From Lapidilactobacillus dextrinicus DSM 20335 (GTDB lineage Bacteria; Bacillota; Bacilli; Lactobacillales; Lactobacillaceae): DNA of 64,000 bases. The first letter of the stretch is position 1. Each line of letters starts with the position of its first letter. Below, piece by piece: positions 34,744 to 43,465 of the stretch. The notes beneath the pieces are model-generated. The model was not told where the DNA came from. It saw nothing but the letters and a program-made list of their open reading frames with translations, and ran no database searches. Made by a program: the position numbers and the translations under genes. The stretch is from positions 124,295 through 188,294 of the forward strand of contig NZ_AYYK01000008.1 in NCBI RefSeq assembly GCF_001436095.1. The letters run 5' to 3'.

Positions 34744-36288
34744 TTACATTTTCATGCCCATTTTTTCGTAAGAATCCATTCCGGCCATCCACAAATCTTT
34801 AACATCAATACCACGTTCTTTGGCGAAGGCTTTGGCTAAAGTATCCATATCCATCAAATCATAAGTTTTAGGATGTTCAGGATCAAAGGCCTCGATTTGG
34901 GCCATCATGCCGCCATCTTCATGCTCAATAATATGACAGTGATACATGTAAACGCCAGGTAAATTGAACCAAACTTTAATCCGAACCGTTTCGCCGGGGT
35001 TAACGCCAACCGTGTCTTTGAAGCCATGCTCGTTAGGATAAGGCTCATGTCCGTTTCGTGATAGAACTAAAAATTGACAACCATGCATATGGAAGGGATG
35101 AACCATACCCCCGGTCATATCATTGGTATTGGTAATATCCCAAATTGCCACATCGCCGACTTTTTGTTTAGCATCGATCCGTTGCATGTCGAATTTTTTA
35201 CCGTCTAGCATTACTTCCTCATCCATTCCAGACATGACGACTTTTTTAATTGGCAAATTAGGAGTGGGTTCAGGATTAGGAATATCAACTAAATGATCTG
35301 GAATAACGGTATTATCTGGTTGATAATCACCAATTCGGAAATGAACAATTGGCACATCGTCCGAATACAAAGTGACGACGTCGCCATTATGATAATTGCC
35401 AAAATCAACAATGATTTCAGCTCGCTCAGCACAGGTCAACATTAATTTTGTTAATTTAACTGGTGCTGGTAAAATGCCACCATCAGAAGCAATTTGGGTG
35501 AAAGTTAAATCATCACTAAAATGTAACCGCCATTCACGTCGATTGGCACCATCTAAAATACGTAGTCGTACTTTTTGGGTTGTGACATCGAAGTAAGGAT
35601 TAACAGTGCCGTCGATTAAAGCCGTTGGTCCTTGAACGCCATCGGGATCATAATCGGCACGATAATCCCATTGATTATTTTCGTGAAAGCGGCGATCTTG
35701 AAGAACTAGCGGAATATCATCAACACCATAATGACGAGGGAATGGTAATTTAGCTTCAACGTCATCTTGGATAATAGTCATGGCAGCTAAACCATGCCAA
35801 ACTTGCTCAGCAGTTGATGGACATGGGTGAGCATGTAACCAAGTTGTTGCCGCTGGCTGATCCAAAGTGAAGTCGATTTGTTTAGTTTCGCCTGGATAAA
35901 CTGGTGCATGACAGCCACCGTCGACAATTGGACCAGAAACATTTAAGCCGTGCCAATGGAAAGTTGTTAATTCGGGTAATTCATTTTTTAAGGTGATATG
36001 AATGTGTTTGCCTTTTTTAAAAACGGGTGTTTTACCTAAGAGACTCGTATTATAACCCCAAGTTTTAGTTGGCAAACCGGGTAATAATTGGGTTTCACCA
36101 GCTTTAGCAACTAAAGTGTAATAAATATCAGTTTCAGTTTCGCGATCAGGCTTTAATAATGGCGGCACATTTAAACGTTGCTCAGGAACTTTCATTCGTT
36201 CCAATGGAACATAACCACCATCATGCGTATTATAAGCAGGTTCATCAAAGAAATAATCAGTGTAAACTTTTTCGGTTTCTTCAGACAT
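34744..36288 (-). CDS. Multicopper oxidase
   Basis: A 514-residue laccase-like oxidase without signal peptide. All four copper motifs are present: HWHG (111-114), HAH (152-154) with a CPSTAEQVWHG insert, HPFHMHG (397-403) and HCHIIEHEDGGMM (450-462), where Cys451 and Met462 would bind type 1 copper. The C-terminus is rich in Met (MDMDTL and KMGMKM). Lactobacillus homologues oxidise phenols and biogenic amines, and CotA and bilirubin oxidase are close relatives. The ATG at 36288 has GGAGG upstream; longer frames lack support. It lies convergent with lpdBD, both probably acting on phenolics. Confidence 0.92.
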   Translation of the reverse strand: MSEETEKVYTDYFFDEPAYNTHDGGYVPLERMKVPEQRLNVPPLLKPDRETETDIYYTLVAKAGETQLLPGLPTKTWGYNTSLLGKTPVFKKGKHIHITLKNELPELTTFHWHGLNVSGPIVDGGCHAPVYPGETKQIDFTLDQPAATTWLHAHPCPSTAEQVWHGLAAMTIIQDDVEAKLPFPRHYGVDDIPLVLQDRRFHENNQWDYRADYDPDGVQGPTALIDGTVNPYFDVTTQKVRLRILDGANRREWRLHFSDDLTFTQIASDGGILPAPVKLTKLMLTCAERAEIIVDFGNYHNGDVVTLYSDDVPIVHFRIGDYQPDNTVIPDHLVDIPNPEPTPNLPIKKVVMSGMDEEVMLDGKKFDMQRIDAKQKVGDVAIWDITNTNDMTGGMVHPFHMHGCQFLVLSRNGHEPYPNEHGFKDTVGVNPGETVRIKVWFNLPGVYMYHCHIIEHEDGGMMAQIEAFDPEHPKTYDLMDMDTLAKAFAKERGIDVKDLWMAGMDSYEKMGMKM

Positions 36289-36420
36289 TGTGATTCCTCC
36301 TATTATTAGCAAATACTTAGAATGATTCTAAATTGTCTGTGCCTCTTGATTATAACGCAAGAAATTTTAGATGGCAGGTTGAACGATTTTGAAAAATGAG
36401 GTTTTAATAATCAGTGCAAT

Positions 36421-37299
36421 TTAGTCAGCTTTTGTTTCAAAGATCTGAATTAATTGTTGTTGTGTATCAGTTAATAAGGTTGAATTCCGATAAACCAACG
36501 AAATAACAAATTGCGGTAAGTGATCGTCTAATAGATCCAAGGCAACTAGCTCGTCGCGATCGGTAATGGCGGTTTCGGTTAATAAGCTGATGCCCATTCC
36601 TTGAGCAACTAAACGTTTTAATAATTCAACGTCGTTAGCCTGATAAACAATGGTTGGTGAAATGTGATGAGTTGCTGTTAATTGATCAAAAACTTGGTGA
36701 TGAACGAAACCGTCACCTAAGACTAAGAAGGGTTCATTTTGCAAATCAGCAAAATGAACTTTTTTTCGTGCTGCCAAAGGAGCGTTTTTAGCAACAATAA
36801 TTTTAAAGTCGTCTTGCGCCAAAACTTGTGATTGCAGTTGGGCTGTTTGAATGGGGGCTAGGGATCCTAGTAATGATAAATCTAATTGGCCTTTTTTTAA
36901 TTGTTGAAGAAGATCGTTAGAGCCTGCTTCGACAGTTTTTAAGCCGGTTAATAATTGTTTATTAATCAGATGGTCAACAAATTTTAGAAAATAATAGTTG
37001 GCAATAATAGGCGGCAAACCAAATTTTGTAACTTTTTCGCGGGCGTTGGCCAAATCTAGTTTAGCAATATTTAATTCATTAATGACGACTTTAATATGGC
37101 GATCAAACTGTAAACCGCTGGGCGTTATGATGATTTGCTGATGAATATTGCGGTCAACAAGCGAAACAGCAAATTCTTCTTCTAGACGTTTAATAGCGTA
37201 AGAGATAGTAGGCTGACTAACTTGGAAATATTCAGCCACATTACTGTAACTTTTTAAGGCCACCAGTTTATCGAAGTAAATCATATCTTGTAGTTTCAT
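36421..37299 (-). CDS. mleR: LysR-family malolactic regulator
   Basis: A 292-residue LysR regulator with DNA-binding residues SYSNVAEYFQVSQPTISYAI and a full effector domain. It is divergent from mleS across 219 bases, as in Lactococcus and Lactobacillus, where MleR activates malolactic genes with malate. AAGGAG is seven bases before the ATG at 37299; a TTG six bases earlier is unlikely. A 21-base dyad upstream of the mleS promoter is the likely target. Confidence 0.88.
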   Translation of the reverse strand: MKLQDMIYFDKLVALKSYSNVAEYFQVSQPTISYAIKRLEEEFAVSLVDRNIHQQIIITPSGLQFDRHIKVVINELNIAKLDLANAREKVTKFGLPPIIANYYFLKFVDHLINKQLLTGLKTVEAGSNDLLQQLKKGQLDLSLLGSLAPIQTAQLQSQVLAQDDFKIIVAKNAPLAARKKVHFADLQNEPFLVLGDGFVHHQVFDQLTATHHISPTIVYQANDVELLKRLVAQGMGISLLTETAITDRDELVALDLLDDHLPQFVISLVYRNSTLLTDTQQQLIQIFETKAD

Positions 37300-37399
37300 T
37301 GCCAAACTCCTTTAAAAATAAAATAAAAAAATATTACCGCAGAAAAATTATTTATTGCCACATTGGTAAGAACCTTATTATAACGCATTTTTAAAACTC

Positions 37400-37420
37400 G
37401 TTATAAGTATTATTTATAAC
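37400..37420. promoter_or_regulatory. Candidate MleR box
   Basis: GTTATAA-N7-TTATAAC is a perfect dyad with the T-N11-A pattern of LysR sites. It ends 11 bases before the mleS -35, a standard activator position. Confidence 0.6.
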
Positions 37421-37431
37421 TACTGTTGCTT

Positions 37432-37461
37432 TTGACTATAAATATTTACGGGTTCTACAAT
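37432..37461 (+). promoter_or_regulatory. mleS promoter
   Basis: TTGACT (37432-37437) and TACAAT (37456-37461), spacer 18. Confidence 0.6.
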
Positions 37462-37518
37462 GACCTTGCAAAATGAAATCAACAGATTAACCAAAATAAA
37501 ATTGAGGAGATTATCAAA

Positions 37519-39159
37519 ATGAAACAATCAGCTCAAGAAATTATTAATAACCCATTTTTGAATAAGGGAACGGCTTTTACTCAAGCAGAACGAGATAACT
37601 TAGGTTTAGCTGGCTTAGTACCAAGCTACATTCAAACAATTGATGAGCAAGCACAACAAGCTTATGCTCAATATCAAAGTAAAACATCAATGTTAGAACA
37701 ACGTATCTTTTTAATGTCAATTTTCAATGAAAATCGCGTGCTATTCTACCATTTATTTGGTCAACATATTGCCGAATTCATGCCTGTTGTTTATGATCCA
37801 ACAATTGCAGATACGATTGAAAATTACAGCGAACTTTTTGTACAATCACAAAATGCTGCCTTCTTATCAATTGATGAACCTGATAAAGTTGAATCAATTT
37901 TAAAGAATGCCGCTGGTGATCGTAAAATTCGTTTGATTGTTGTTACTGATGGTGAAGGAATTTTAGGCATTGGTGATTGGGGCGTTCAAGGTGTTGATAT
38001 TTCAGTTGGTAAATTAATGGTTTACACAGCCGCTGCTGGAATTGATCCTAGTGAAGTGTTGCCTGTTTCACTTGACGTTGGGACAAATCGTCAAAGTCTA
38101 TTAGACAATCCTTTATATTTAGGTAACCGTCATGAACGGGTTCGTGGTCAACGCTATGAAGAATTTGTTGATCAATTTGTTCGTTCTGCTGAAAAACTAT
38201 TCCCTAATGTTTATTTGCATTTTGAAGATTTTGGTCGTAGTACAGCTGCTAAAATTCTTAAGAAGTATCAACAAGATAATGTTGTTTTCAACGACGATAT
38301 TCAGGGTACAGGTATTATTGTGCTTGCTTCTGTCCTAGGTGCCTTAAACATTTCTAAACAAAAAATTACTGATCAAGTTTATCTTTGCTTTGGTGCTGGT
38401 AGCGCTGGTGCTGGTATTACTTCGCGCGTAATGGCAGAAATGATGCAAGCTGGTTTATCTGAAGAAGAAGCACGTTCACATTTTTATATGGTTGATAAAC
38501 AAGGTCTCTTGTTTGATGATATGACTGATTTAACGCCTGAACAAAAACCATTTGCACGCAAACGAAGCGAATTTGCCAATGCCAATGAATTAACTAATCT
38601 TGAGGCTGTTGTCAAAGCTATTCATCCAACTATTCTGGTTGGTACATCAACTCAACCAGGAACATTTACAGAAGAGATTGTTAAAGAAATGGCAGCTCAT
38701 ACAGAGCGTCCAATTATTTTACCATTATCTAATCCAACGAAATTAGCTGAAGCTAAAGCTGCTGATTTAATTAAATGGACTGATGGTCGTGCGTTAGTTG
38801 CAACAGGTATTCCAACTGATCCTGTTGAATATAACGGCGTTACGTACGAAATTGGCCAGGCAAACAACGCACTTGTTTATCCAGGATTGGGCTTAGGTGT
38901 GATTGCTTCAACAGCTAAAGTGCTTAATGATCAAACCATTAGCAAGGCTGCTCATTCATTAGGCGGCATCGTTGATCCTGACCAACATGGCGCTGCTATT
39001 TTGCCACCAGTTTCTAAGCTAGATGCTTTCTCACAAACTGTTGCACAGGCTGTCGCTCAAGATGTTCTTGATCAAAATTTAAATCGCGAACCAATTGCGG
39101 ATGCTAAGTTTGCGGTTGCCAATGAAAAATGGGTACCAGAATATTCAAACTTAGACTAA
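37519..39159 (+). CDS. mleS: Malolactic enzyme
   Basis: A 546-residue NAD- and Mn-dependent enzyme decarboxylating L-malate directly to L-lactate and CO2. It is of malic-enzyme type: [34 protein letters not shown], the metal site in [13 protein letters not shown] followed by NDDIQGTGI, and the Rossmann motif [12 protein letters not shown]. With the permease gene 39 bases downstream and the divergent MleR it forms the standard malolactic cluster, which raises pH and generates proton motive force. Malic enzyme is the alternative, but context is decisive. Confidence 0.95.
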   Translation: MKQSAQEIINNPFLNKGTAFTQAERDNLGLAGLVPSYIQTIDEQAQQAYAQYQSKTSMLEQRIFLMSIFNENRVLFYHLFGQHIAEFMPVVYDPTIADTIENYSELFVQSQNAAFLSIDEPDKVESILKNAAGDRKIRLIVVTDGEGILGIGDWGVQGVDISVGKLMVYTAAAGIDPSEVLPVSLDVGTNRQSLLDNPLYLGNRHERVRGQRYEEFVDQFVRSAEKLFPNVYLHFEDFGRSTAAKILKKYQQDNVVFNDDIQGTGIIVLASVLGALNISKQKITDQVYLCFGAGSAGAGITSRVMAEMMQAGLSEEEARSHFYMVDKQGLLFDDMTDLTPEQKPFARKRSEFANANELTNLEAVVKAIHPTILVGTSTQPGTFTEEIVKEMAAHTERPIILPLSNPTKLAEAKAADLIKWTDGRALVATGIPTDPVEYNGVTYEIGQANNALVYPGLGLGVIASTAKVLNDQTISKAAHSLGGIVDPDQHGAAILPPVSKLDAFSQTVAQAVAQDVLDQNLNREPIADAKFAVANEKWVPEYSNLD

Positions 39160-39198
39160 ATTGATTTAAAAATAACGGATAATTAAAGGGGTATTATT

Positions 39199-40170
39199 AT
39201 GACTGCGTTTTTAACTTCATTATCAAGCGTTGGCGAGATTGTCTTAGTCATCGCATTAGGTTACTGGTTACGGACTTCCGGCAAGTTGGATGAAAAATTT
39301 AAAGGTAGTATTTCATATTTAATTATGAACATTGCTTTGCCAGCTTCAATCTTCACATCAGTTTTGGAAAACTTAACTCGGGGTAAATTATTTAGTTTAG
39401 CTTCTGGTTTGGAATATACGTTTACTAGCTTCTTATTAGGTTATGTTATTGCTATTCTGGCTGCAAAATTACTTAAAATTCGCCCTGGTCGTCGCGGCAC
39501 GTTCATCAACATGTTCGTTAACGCTAATACAATATTTATTGGCTTACCATTAAATATTGCGATGTTTGGTAAGGTTAGTATGCCTTATTTCTTGATTTAC
39601 TACGTGATGAACACCATTTCAACTTGGGCAATTGGGGTCTTCTTTATTTCTAATGATGATCCAACAGTTGCTAAGGGTGAAAAGAAGGGTAAAAAAGAAT
39701 TTAACTGGAAAAAACTTTTACCAGCACCATTGATGGGCTTCTTAGTTGCTTTAGTTTGGTTACTGTTGGATTTACCATTCCCAGCATTCTTCCAAAGTAC
39801 GTTCTCAATGGTAGGCAGTATCGTTACGCCAATGTCACTAATCTATATTGGTATTGTCTTAGCTGATGCTGGATTAAAGTCAATTCACTTTGATAAAGAT
39901 ACAATTGGGGCGTTGGCTGGCCGTTTTGTGATTGCACCAATTATTATGATTTGTGTGATGTTAGCTTTTAAGAATATGGGCCAATCAATTCCAGCGCTAG
40001 AACAAAACACCTTGATTATTCAATCTGCTGCACCTGGCTTAGCCGTTTTACCAATTTTGGTTGGCCAAGCACATGGTGATGTCGAATATGCGACTAATGT
40101 GGTTACAACAAGTACTATTCTATTCGTTATTGTAATGCCAATTTTGATGCAAATCATTCAATTCATCTAA
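39199..40170 (+). CDS. mleP: Malate permease, AEC family
   Basis: A 323-residue membrane transporter of the auxin efflux carrier family, with about ten helices split in two repeats. Family signs are YLIMNIALPASIFTSVLEN and MFVNANTIFIGLPLNIAMFG in the first half and SAAPGLAVLPILVGQAHGD in the second. In lactic acid bacteria this gene imports malate (exchange with lactate or uniport) for the adjacent malolactic enzyme. Operon with mleS; long terminator follows. Confidence 0.92.
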   Translation: MTAFLTSLSSVGEIVLVIALGYWLRTSGKLDEKFKGSISYLIMNIALPASIFTSVLENLTRGKLFSLASGLEYTFTSFLLGYVIAILAAKLLKIRPGRRGTFINMFVNANTIFIGLPLNIAMFGKVSMPYFLIYYVMNTISTWAIGVFFISNDDPTVAKGEKKGKKEFNWKKLLPAPLMGFLVALVWLLLDLPFPAFFQSTFSMVGSIVTPMSLIYIGIVLADAGLKSIHFDKDTIGALAGRFVIAPIIMICVMLAFKNMGQSIPALEQNTLIIQSAAPGLAVLPILVGQAHGDVEYATNVVTTSTILFVIVMPILMQIIQFI

Positions 40171-40230
40171 TTGATTTTTAACGCATTTTATAGCGATTGA
40201 TTTAATGAACAAGCTGAATTAAAAACTAAA

Positions 40231-40283
40231 AAAAGAGCAACAACTTAACCACGTTAATCAAGTGGTTAAGTTGTTGCTCTTTT
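40231..40283 (+). terminator. mleSP terminator (bidirectional)
   Basis: A perfect 22-bp stem (40231-40252 with 40262-40283) with a 9-base loop, A-rich before and T-rich after, between convergent mleP and the HIT gene. Confidence 0.9.
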
Positions 40284-40286
40284 CAA

Positions 40287-40667
40287 TTAGGCGCGGGTTT
40301 TATCACCAGGCAATAATTCGTGAGTGGGAATGTTACGAAAAGGATCTTGATGCCGATAGCGAGGGATGATGTGCAAATGACAGTGCATGATGGCTTGCCC
40401 ACCAGCAGGATTAATATTAACGTCAAGGTTATAGCCATCAGGATGATATTTACGATCAATAAAATCCTTAGCAGCAATGACGAGCGCGTACATGTCTGCC
40501 ATCACGTCTTTAGGAACATCAAAGAAAGTCGGATAGTGTTGTTTACAAATAACTAAGGCATGTCCTTTTGAAACAGGGCGTGTATCAAAAAGCAAACCAG
40601 CAGATTTGTTTTCAAGTAAATAATGGCGATTTTCAGGTTGACAGAAGGTACAATTTGGATCAAGCAA
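40287..40667 (-). CDS. HIT family nucleotide hydrolase/transferase
   Basis: A 126-residue HIT protein. The N-terminal CTFCQ resembles the zinc pair of this group, RPVSKGHALVICKQHYPTFF contains the conserved PxxxGHxLv stretch, and the active HxHxH is MHCHLHIIPR. Likely an Ap4A/AMP-type hydrolase of the Hint/DcsA-like branch; the substrate is unknown. Start is ambiguous: GAGGTG is six bases before the TTG at 40667, while a GTG at 40676 is inside that site. I prefer the TTG. Convergent with mleP. Confidence 0.88.
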   Translation of the reverse strand: MLDPNCTFCQPENRHYLLENKSAGLLFDTRPVSKGHALVICKQHYPTFFDVPKDVMADMYALVIAAKDFIDRKYHPDGYNLDVNINPAGGQAIMHCHLHIIPRYRHQDPFRNIPTHELLPGDKTRA

Positions 40668-40803
40668 ATAGTTCACCTCAAATGGTTTAATTCAAAATTA
40701 AGTCAGAAAATTTCTTTTCCGTTTAGCAGGAATGTTTATAATTACCAAGTAAGCCTGTATAATTAATTTATGAACATGGTAATTAAGCGAAGGGGAGGTT
40801 GCA

Positions 40804-41115
40804 ATGAAGGATGAAGATAAGTTAGTGATACAAGCTGGTTTTACTGCGGATGGCCGATTATGGATTGACCGTAACCCTGAGGCTGATTCAGAGATGTTAG
40901 CGAATATTGCACGGGCGCTTGTCCATCTCATTGCCCCAGACCTAAATAAAGAGCAGGCGGAAAATCTTTTTAACAGCCTACTTTTAGAACTAGCGTTACC
41001 CATGAACGAGGTTGAAAATGATCATGATGCAGTTATGAAAGAGTTGTTTCAATCCGATAATAAAACCAAACCTGTTAAAGATAATGTCATTCAATTTAAA
41101 CCACCAACTAAATAA
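40804..41115 (+). CDS. Hypothetical protein, 103 residues
   Basis: A small, acidic, soluble protein starting MKDEDKLVIQAGFTADGRLW after GGGGAGG. Residues 27-75 look helical and the tail is Lys- and Pro-rich (NVIQFKPPTK). No signal peptide, membrane helix or known motif. The good binding site and the terminator directly after it support a real gene. Function unknown. Confidence 0.65.
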   Translation: MKDEDKLVIQAGFTADGRLWIDRNPEADSEMLANIARALVHLIAPDLNKEQAENLFNSLLLELALPMNEVENDHDAVMKELFQSDNKTKPVKDNVIQFKPPTK

Positions 41116-41126
41116 TGTGTCATAGC

Positions 41127-41166
41127 AGCGTAAGAGAATTATTAATGATTCCCTTACGCTTTTTTG
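41127..41166 (+). terminator. Terminator of the 103-residue gene (bidirectional)
   Basis: AGCGTAAGAGAAT pairs with ATTCCCTTACGCT (one mismatch), followed by T6. Confidence 0.85.
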
Positions 41167-41167
41167 T

Positions 41168-42022
41168 CTATTGGTGCAGTCCTTGTTTATGTTGATGGAT
41201 CATTGCCTCATAATAGCGATGAAACCAACTGGAGAGCACTTCTTCAGAAACATTAAATTCTTTAGTTGCCTGTCTAGAAAACTCTTTCCAAGCAGCTTCA
41301 CGGCCCGCTTCATCATCTTTAGGTAGATGGCGGATTTTATTCATGTACGCCCGTACCATTCGACTATATCGCATCTTGTCGCGGTCAGACATATTAATGA
41401 ATTGTTTACGACCAGCAGCAGACATTTGTCCCACATCATTTAACTCTTCGCGTTCGCGGGCATTAGCTAAGAATGAACGAATGGGAATAATGATATACAT
41501 GACCATTGCAACTCGTGGTGCAAAATAACCTAAGATAATTAACGCTACAATAATAATATAGATCAAACCACCGTTGCGGTTGCCGTAAATATTGTTGTAA
41601 ACACGATGCAGATCTTCATGAGATTGATATTCATTTTTGATAACACCATTAGCTAAGCGGTGAAAAACAATCGTAATTAGTAAGTACAAGATACCGTAGA
41701 GCATAACTGTCGAACGAATGGGATCAGTACTCATCAACCGTGTAAAAGTCGGTACTAAAGATAGCAACATCAAAAACATTAAGTCCATGACGACATCACG
41801 ATTAGTGACATGGTCAACTTCTTCAAAAGTAATGGCGTGCTGATACCATAAATTAGCAACGAAACAAAAACTGACAATATAGATTCCAACTGAACGAAAG
41901 AGTTGCACGTAATCAACAGTGCCATTAACGACATGAATCGGCAATTCTAACACAATGATGGTAATGATAATCGCAATAATGGCATCACTAAATGCATCCA
42001 AGCGTTTTTTTAATTTCTTCAT
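41168..42022 (-). CDS. TMEM175-family (DUF1211) potassium channel-like protein
   Basis: A 284-residue membrane protein. Helix 1 has the family signature KRLDAFSDAIIAI, the RxxxFSD motif that lines the TMEM175 pore; five further helices follow to about residue 190. The remaining 90 residues form a charged cytosolic tail (MSDRDKMRYSRMVRAYMNKI) that is longer than in short bacterial TMEM175 proteins. Start ATG at 42022 has GGGGGA upstream. Ion selectivity is inferred from family. Confidence 0.85.
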   Translation of the reverse strand: MKKLKKRLDAFSDAIIAIIITIIVLELPIHVVNGTVDYVQLFRSVGIYIVSFCFVANLWYQHAITFEEVDHVTNRDVVMDLMFLMLLSLVPTFTRLMSTDPIRSTVMLYGILYLLITIVFHRLANGVIKNEYQSHEDLHRVYNNIYGNRNGGLIYIIIVALIILGYFAPRVAMVMYIIIPIRSFLANAREREELNDVGQMSAAGRKQFINMSDRDKMRYSRMVRAYMNKIRHLPKDDEAGREAAWKEFSRQATKEFNVSEEVLSSWFHRYYEAMIHQHKQGLHQ

Positions 42023-42112
42023 AAAAATAATCCCCCAAGTAATCATGGTCAGAACCATCATAGCAGAAAATGGAGGAAATTAAATAACAAAGACCCAATA
42101 AAGTGCTGTTGA

Positions 42113-42460
42113 TTAACCTCTAAATAATTGGGTGAGCCAAAAGCCAATTATTGAAATTAAGGCAATGATGACCCACCAATAACGGGCGAAGAAATCCCAA
42201 CCGGTCAGACCTGTTTTCTCCGGATTTTTTTCAATTGTTGAACTGGAAACTTAACCAAGTACCAATTCGTCGAGACTAACATTGAGGATGGTGGCTAGTG
42301 CGACTAACTTTTCTAAGTCAGGCGTACCATCGCCATTTTCCCACTTAGAAACAGCTTGCCGTGAAATAAATAGTTGATCCGCTAATTCTTCTTGCGATAA
42401 GTGTCGCTTGAATTTAAGTAAAAGTCGAGCAACATGTTTTTGATGAATGCACTTTTTAAA
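42113..42460 (-). pseudogene. XRE regulator with C-terminal membrane helix, interrupted by a stop
   Basis: In one frame the minus strand encodes an HTH (RHLSQEELADQLFISRQAVS, then KWENGDGTPDLEKLVALATIL and DELVLG), then a TAA at 42251-42253, then a tail EKNPEKTGLTGWDFF with a transmembrane segment WWVIIALISIIGFWL ending at 42113. Such short XRE proteins with a membrane anchor are common in lactobacilli, so this is one gene with a nonsense codon. No ATG/GTG/TTG start precedes the HTH in frame; a TAG lies upstream near 42463. Both features mark decay. The rest of the 42.46-42.55 kb stretch holds nothing I recognise. Confidence 0.75.
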
Positions 42461-42553
42461 CTATTAAGGCAACTTCTCGTAGCAATTTCAGCAACTGGTG
42501 TGATTAAATAGGGCTTAATAAAGCTGCGTCGTTATAACGATGATGAAATAAAA

Positions 42554-42578
42554 GCCAAGCTCAAAAATTGAGCTTGGC
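42554..42578 (-). terminator. azoR terminator
   Basis: GCCAAGCTCAA pairs with TTGAGCTTGGC around AAA, and TTTTATTT follows on the minus strand. Confidence 0.85.
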
Positions 42579-42610
42579 AAGTTTGTTAACTGTAAATATT
42601 GCGTGACTAT

Positions 42611-43239
42611 TTAGAATTTTTCTGCAATTTGTTTAGCGTCAGTAATAGCAGCGCTCATGATTTCATCATGGCGCTCAGGGGCATAATCGATACCTTCAAT
42701 TGCAATCTTTTGAACTGTAGTAACACCTAAGAAAGTGAGTAATCCAGAAATATATTGCGTTGCAAAATCATGGCCGGCATAATTACCACCAGCAGATTGA
42801 ATATGGACAGCATTCTTACCTGTGGCTAAGCCAACTGGACCATGATCAGTATACTTAAATGTTTTACCAGCAACACAAATTGTATCTAACCAATTTTTAA
42901 GTTTTGAAGGAAGACCCAAATTCCATAATGGATTAGCAATAACGAGTTTATCAGTGTCGAGAAATTGTTGAGTCAACTCATTAATCCGGGCAATATCCTT
43001 TTGTTGGGCGTCGTTTCGTTTAATGATGAGAATTCCGCACCATTAGCTAAAGCACCCCAGCCATCGAGGATATCTTTATTAATTTCGGGAATGAAATCAC
43101 GATAGAGATCAAGTTCGGTGATCTCATCATTAGAATTTTTGGCATGGTAAGTTTCCATAAATTCAGACAATACCTTAACCGTTTTTGATTTATCAGCCCC
43201 ATAAGGATGGGCCTTAATAACTAATACTTTTGACACCAT
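42611..43239 (-). pseudogene. azoR: FMN-dependent NADH-azoreductase gene with a frameshift
   Basis: Start ATG at 43239 (GGAGG upstream) gives MVSKVLVIKAHPYGADKSKT, the flavodoxin-like N-terminus of AzoR. The frame is lost near 43010-43022, in the sequence encoding GAEFSSLN; shifting by one base restores DAQQKDIARINELTQQFLDT and the C-terminal half, which includes NPLWNLGLPSKLKNWLDTI and HIQSAGGNYAGHDFATQYI. The two pieces together cover the normal ~208 residues, so this is one gene with a single shift. A sequencing error would also explain it. Confidence 0.8.
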
Positions 43240-43407
43240 GAACCTCCATAGCTGTGAAATAACTAACAAAAATTTAAACATGTAAATAATAGCGCTATTA
43301 ATAAAACAAAGCAATAGATTTCTTACTAATTGTAAGAAATGTTAATTTTTTTTAAATTGTTAAAATTCATCACAAAAAAATTAATCAGTAAAACCTATCT
43401 GTCATGC

Positions 43408-43436
43408 TTGCAAAGGAACATTAATTCAACTAATCT
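43408..43436 (+). promoter_or_regulatory. Candidate promoter of the GH13 gene
   Basis: TTGCAA (43408-43413) and TAATCT (43431-43436), 17-base spacer, 30 bases before the start codon. Confidence 0.45.
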
Positions 43437-43465
43437 AAAGATAATTAATAGTTGGAGGTATCATG

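Noticed and set aside
42611-43314. Two separate NAD(P)H-oxidoreductase genes
   Set aside because: The halves complete each other to a normal AzoR and the second frame starts inside the fold without SD, so it is one frameshifted gene.
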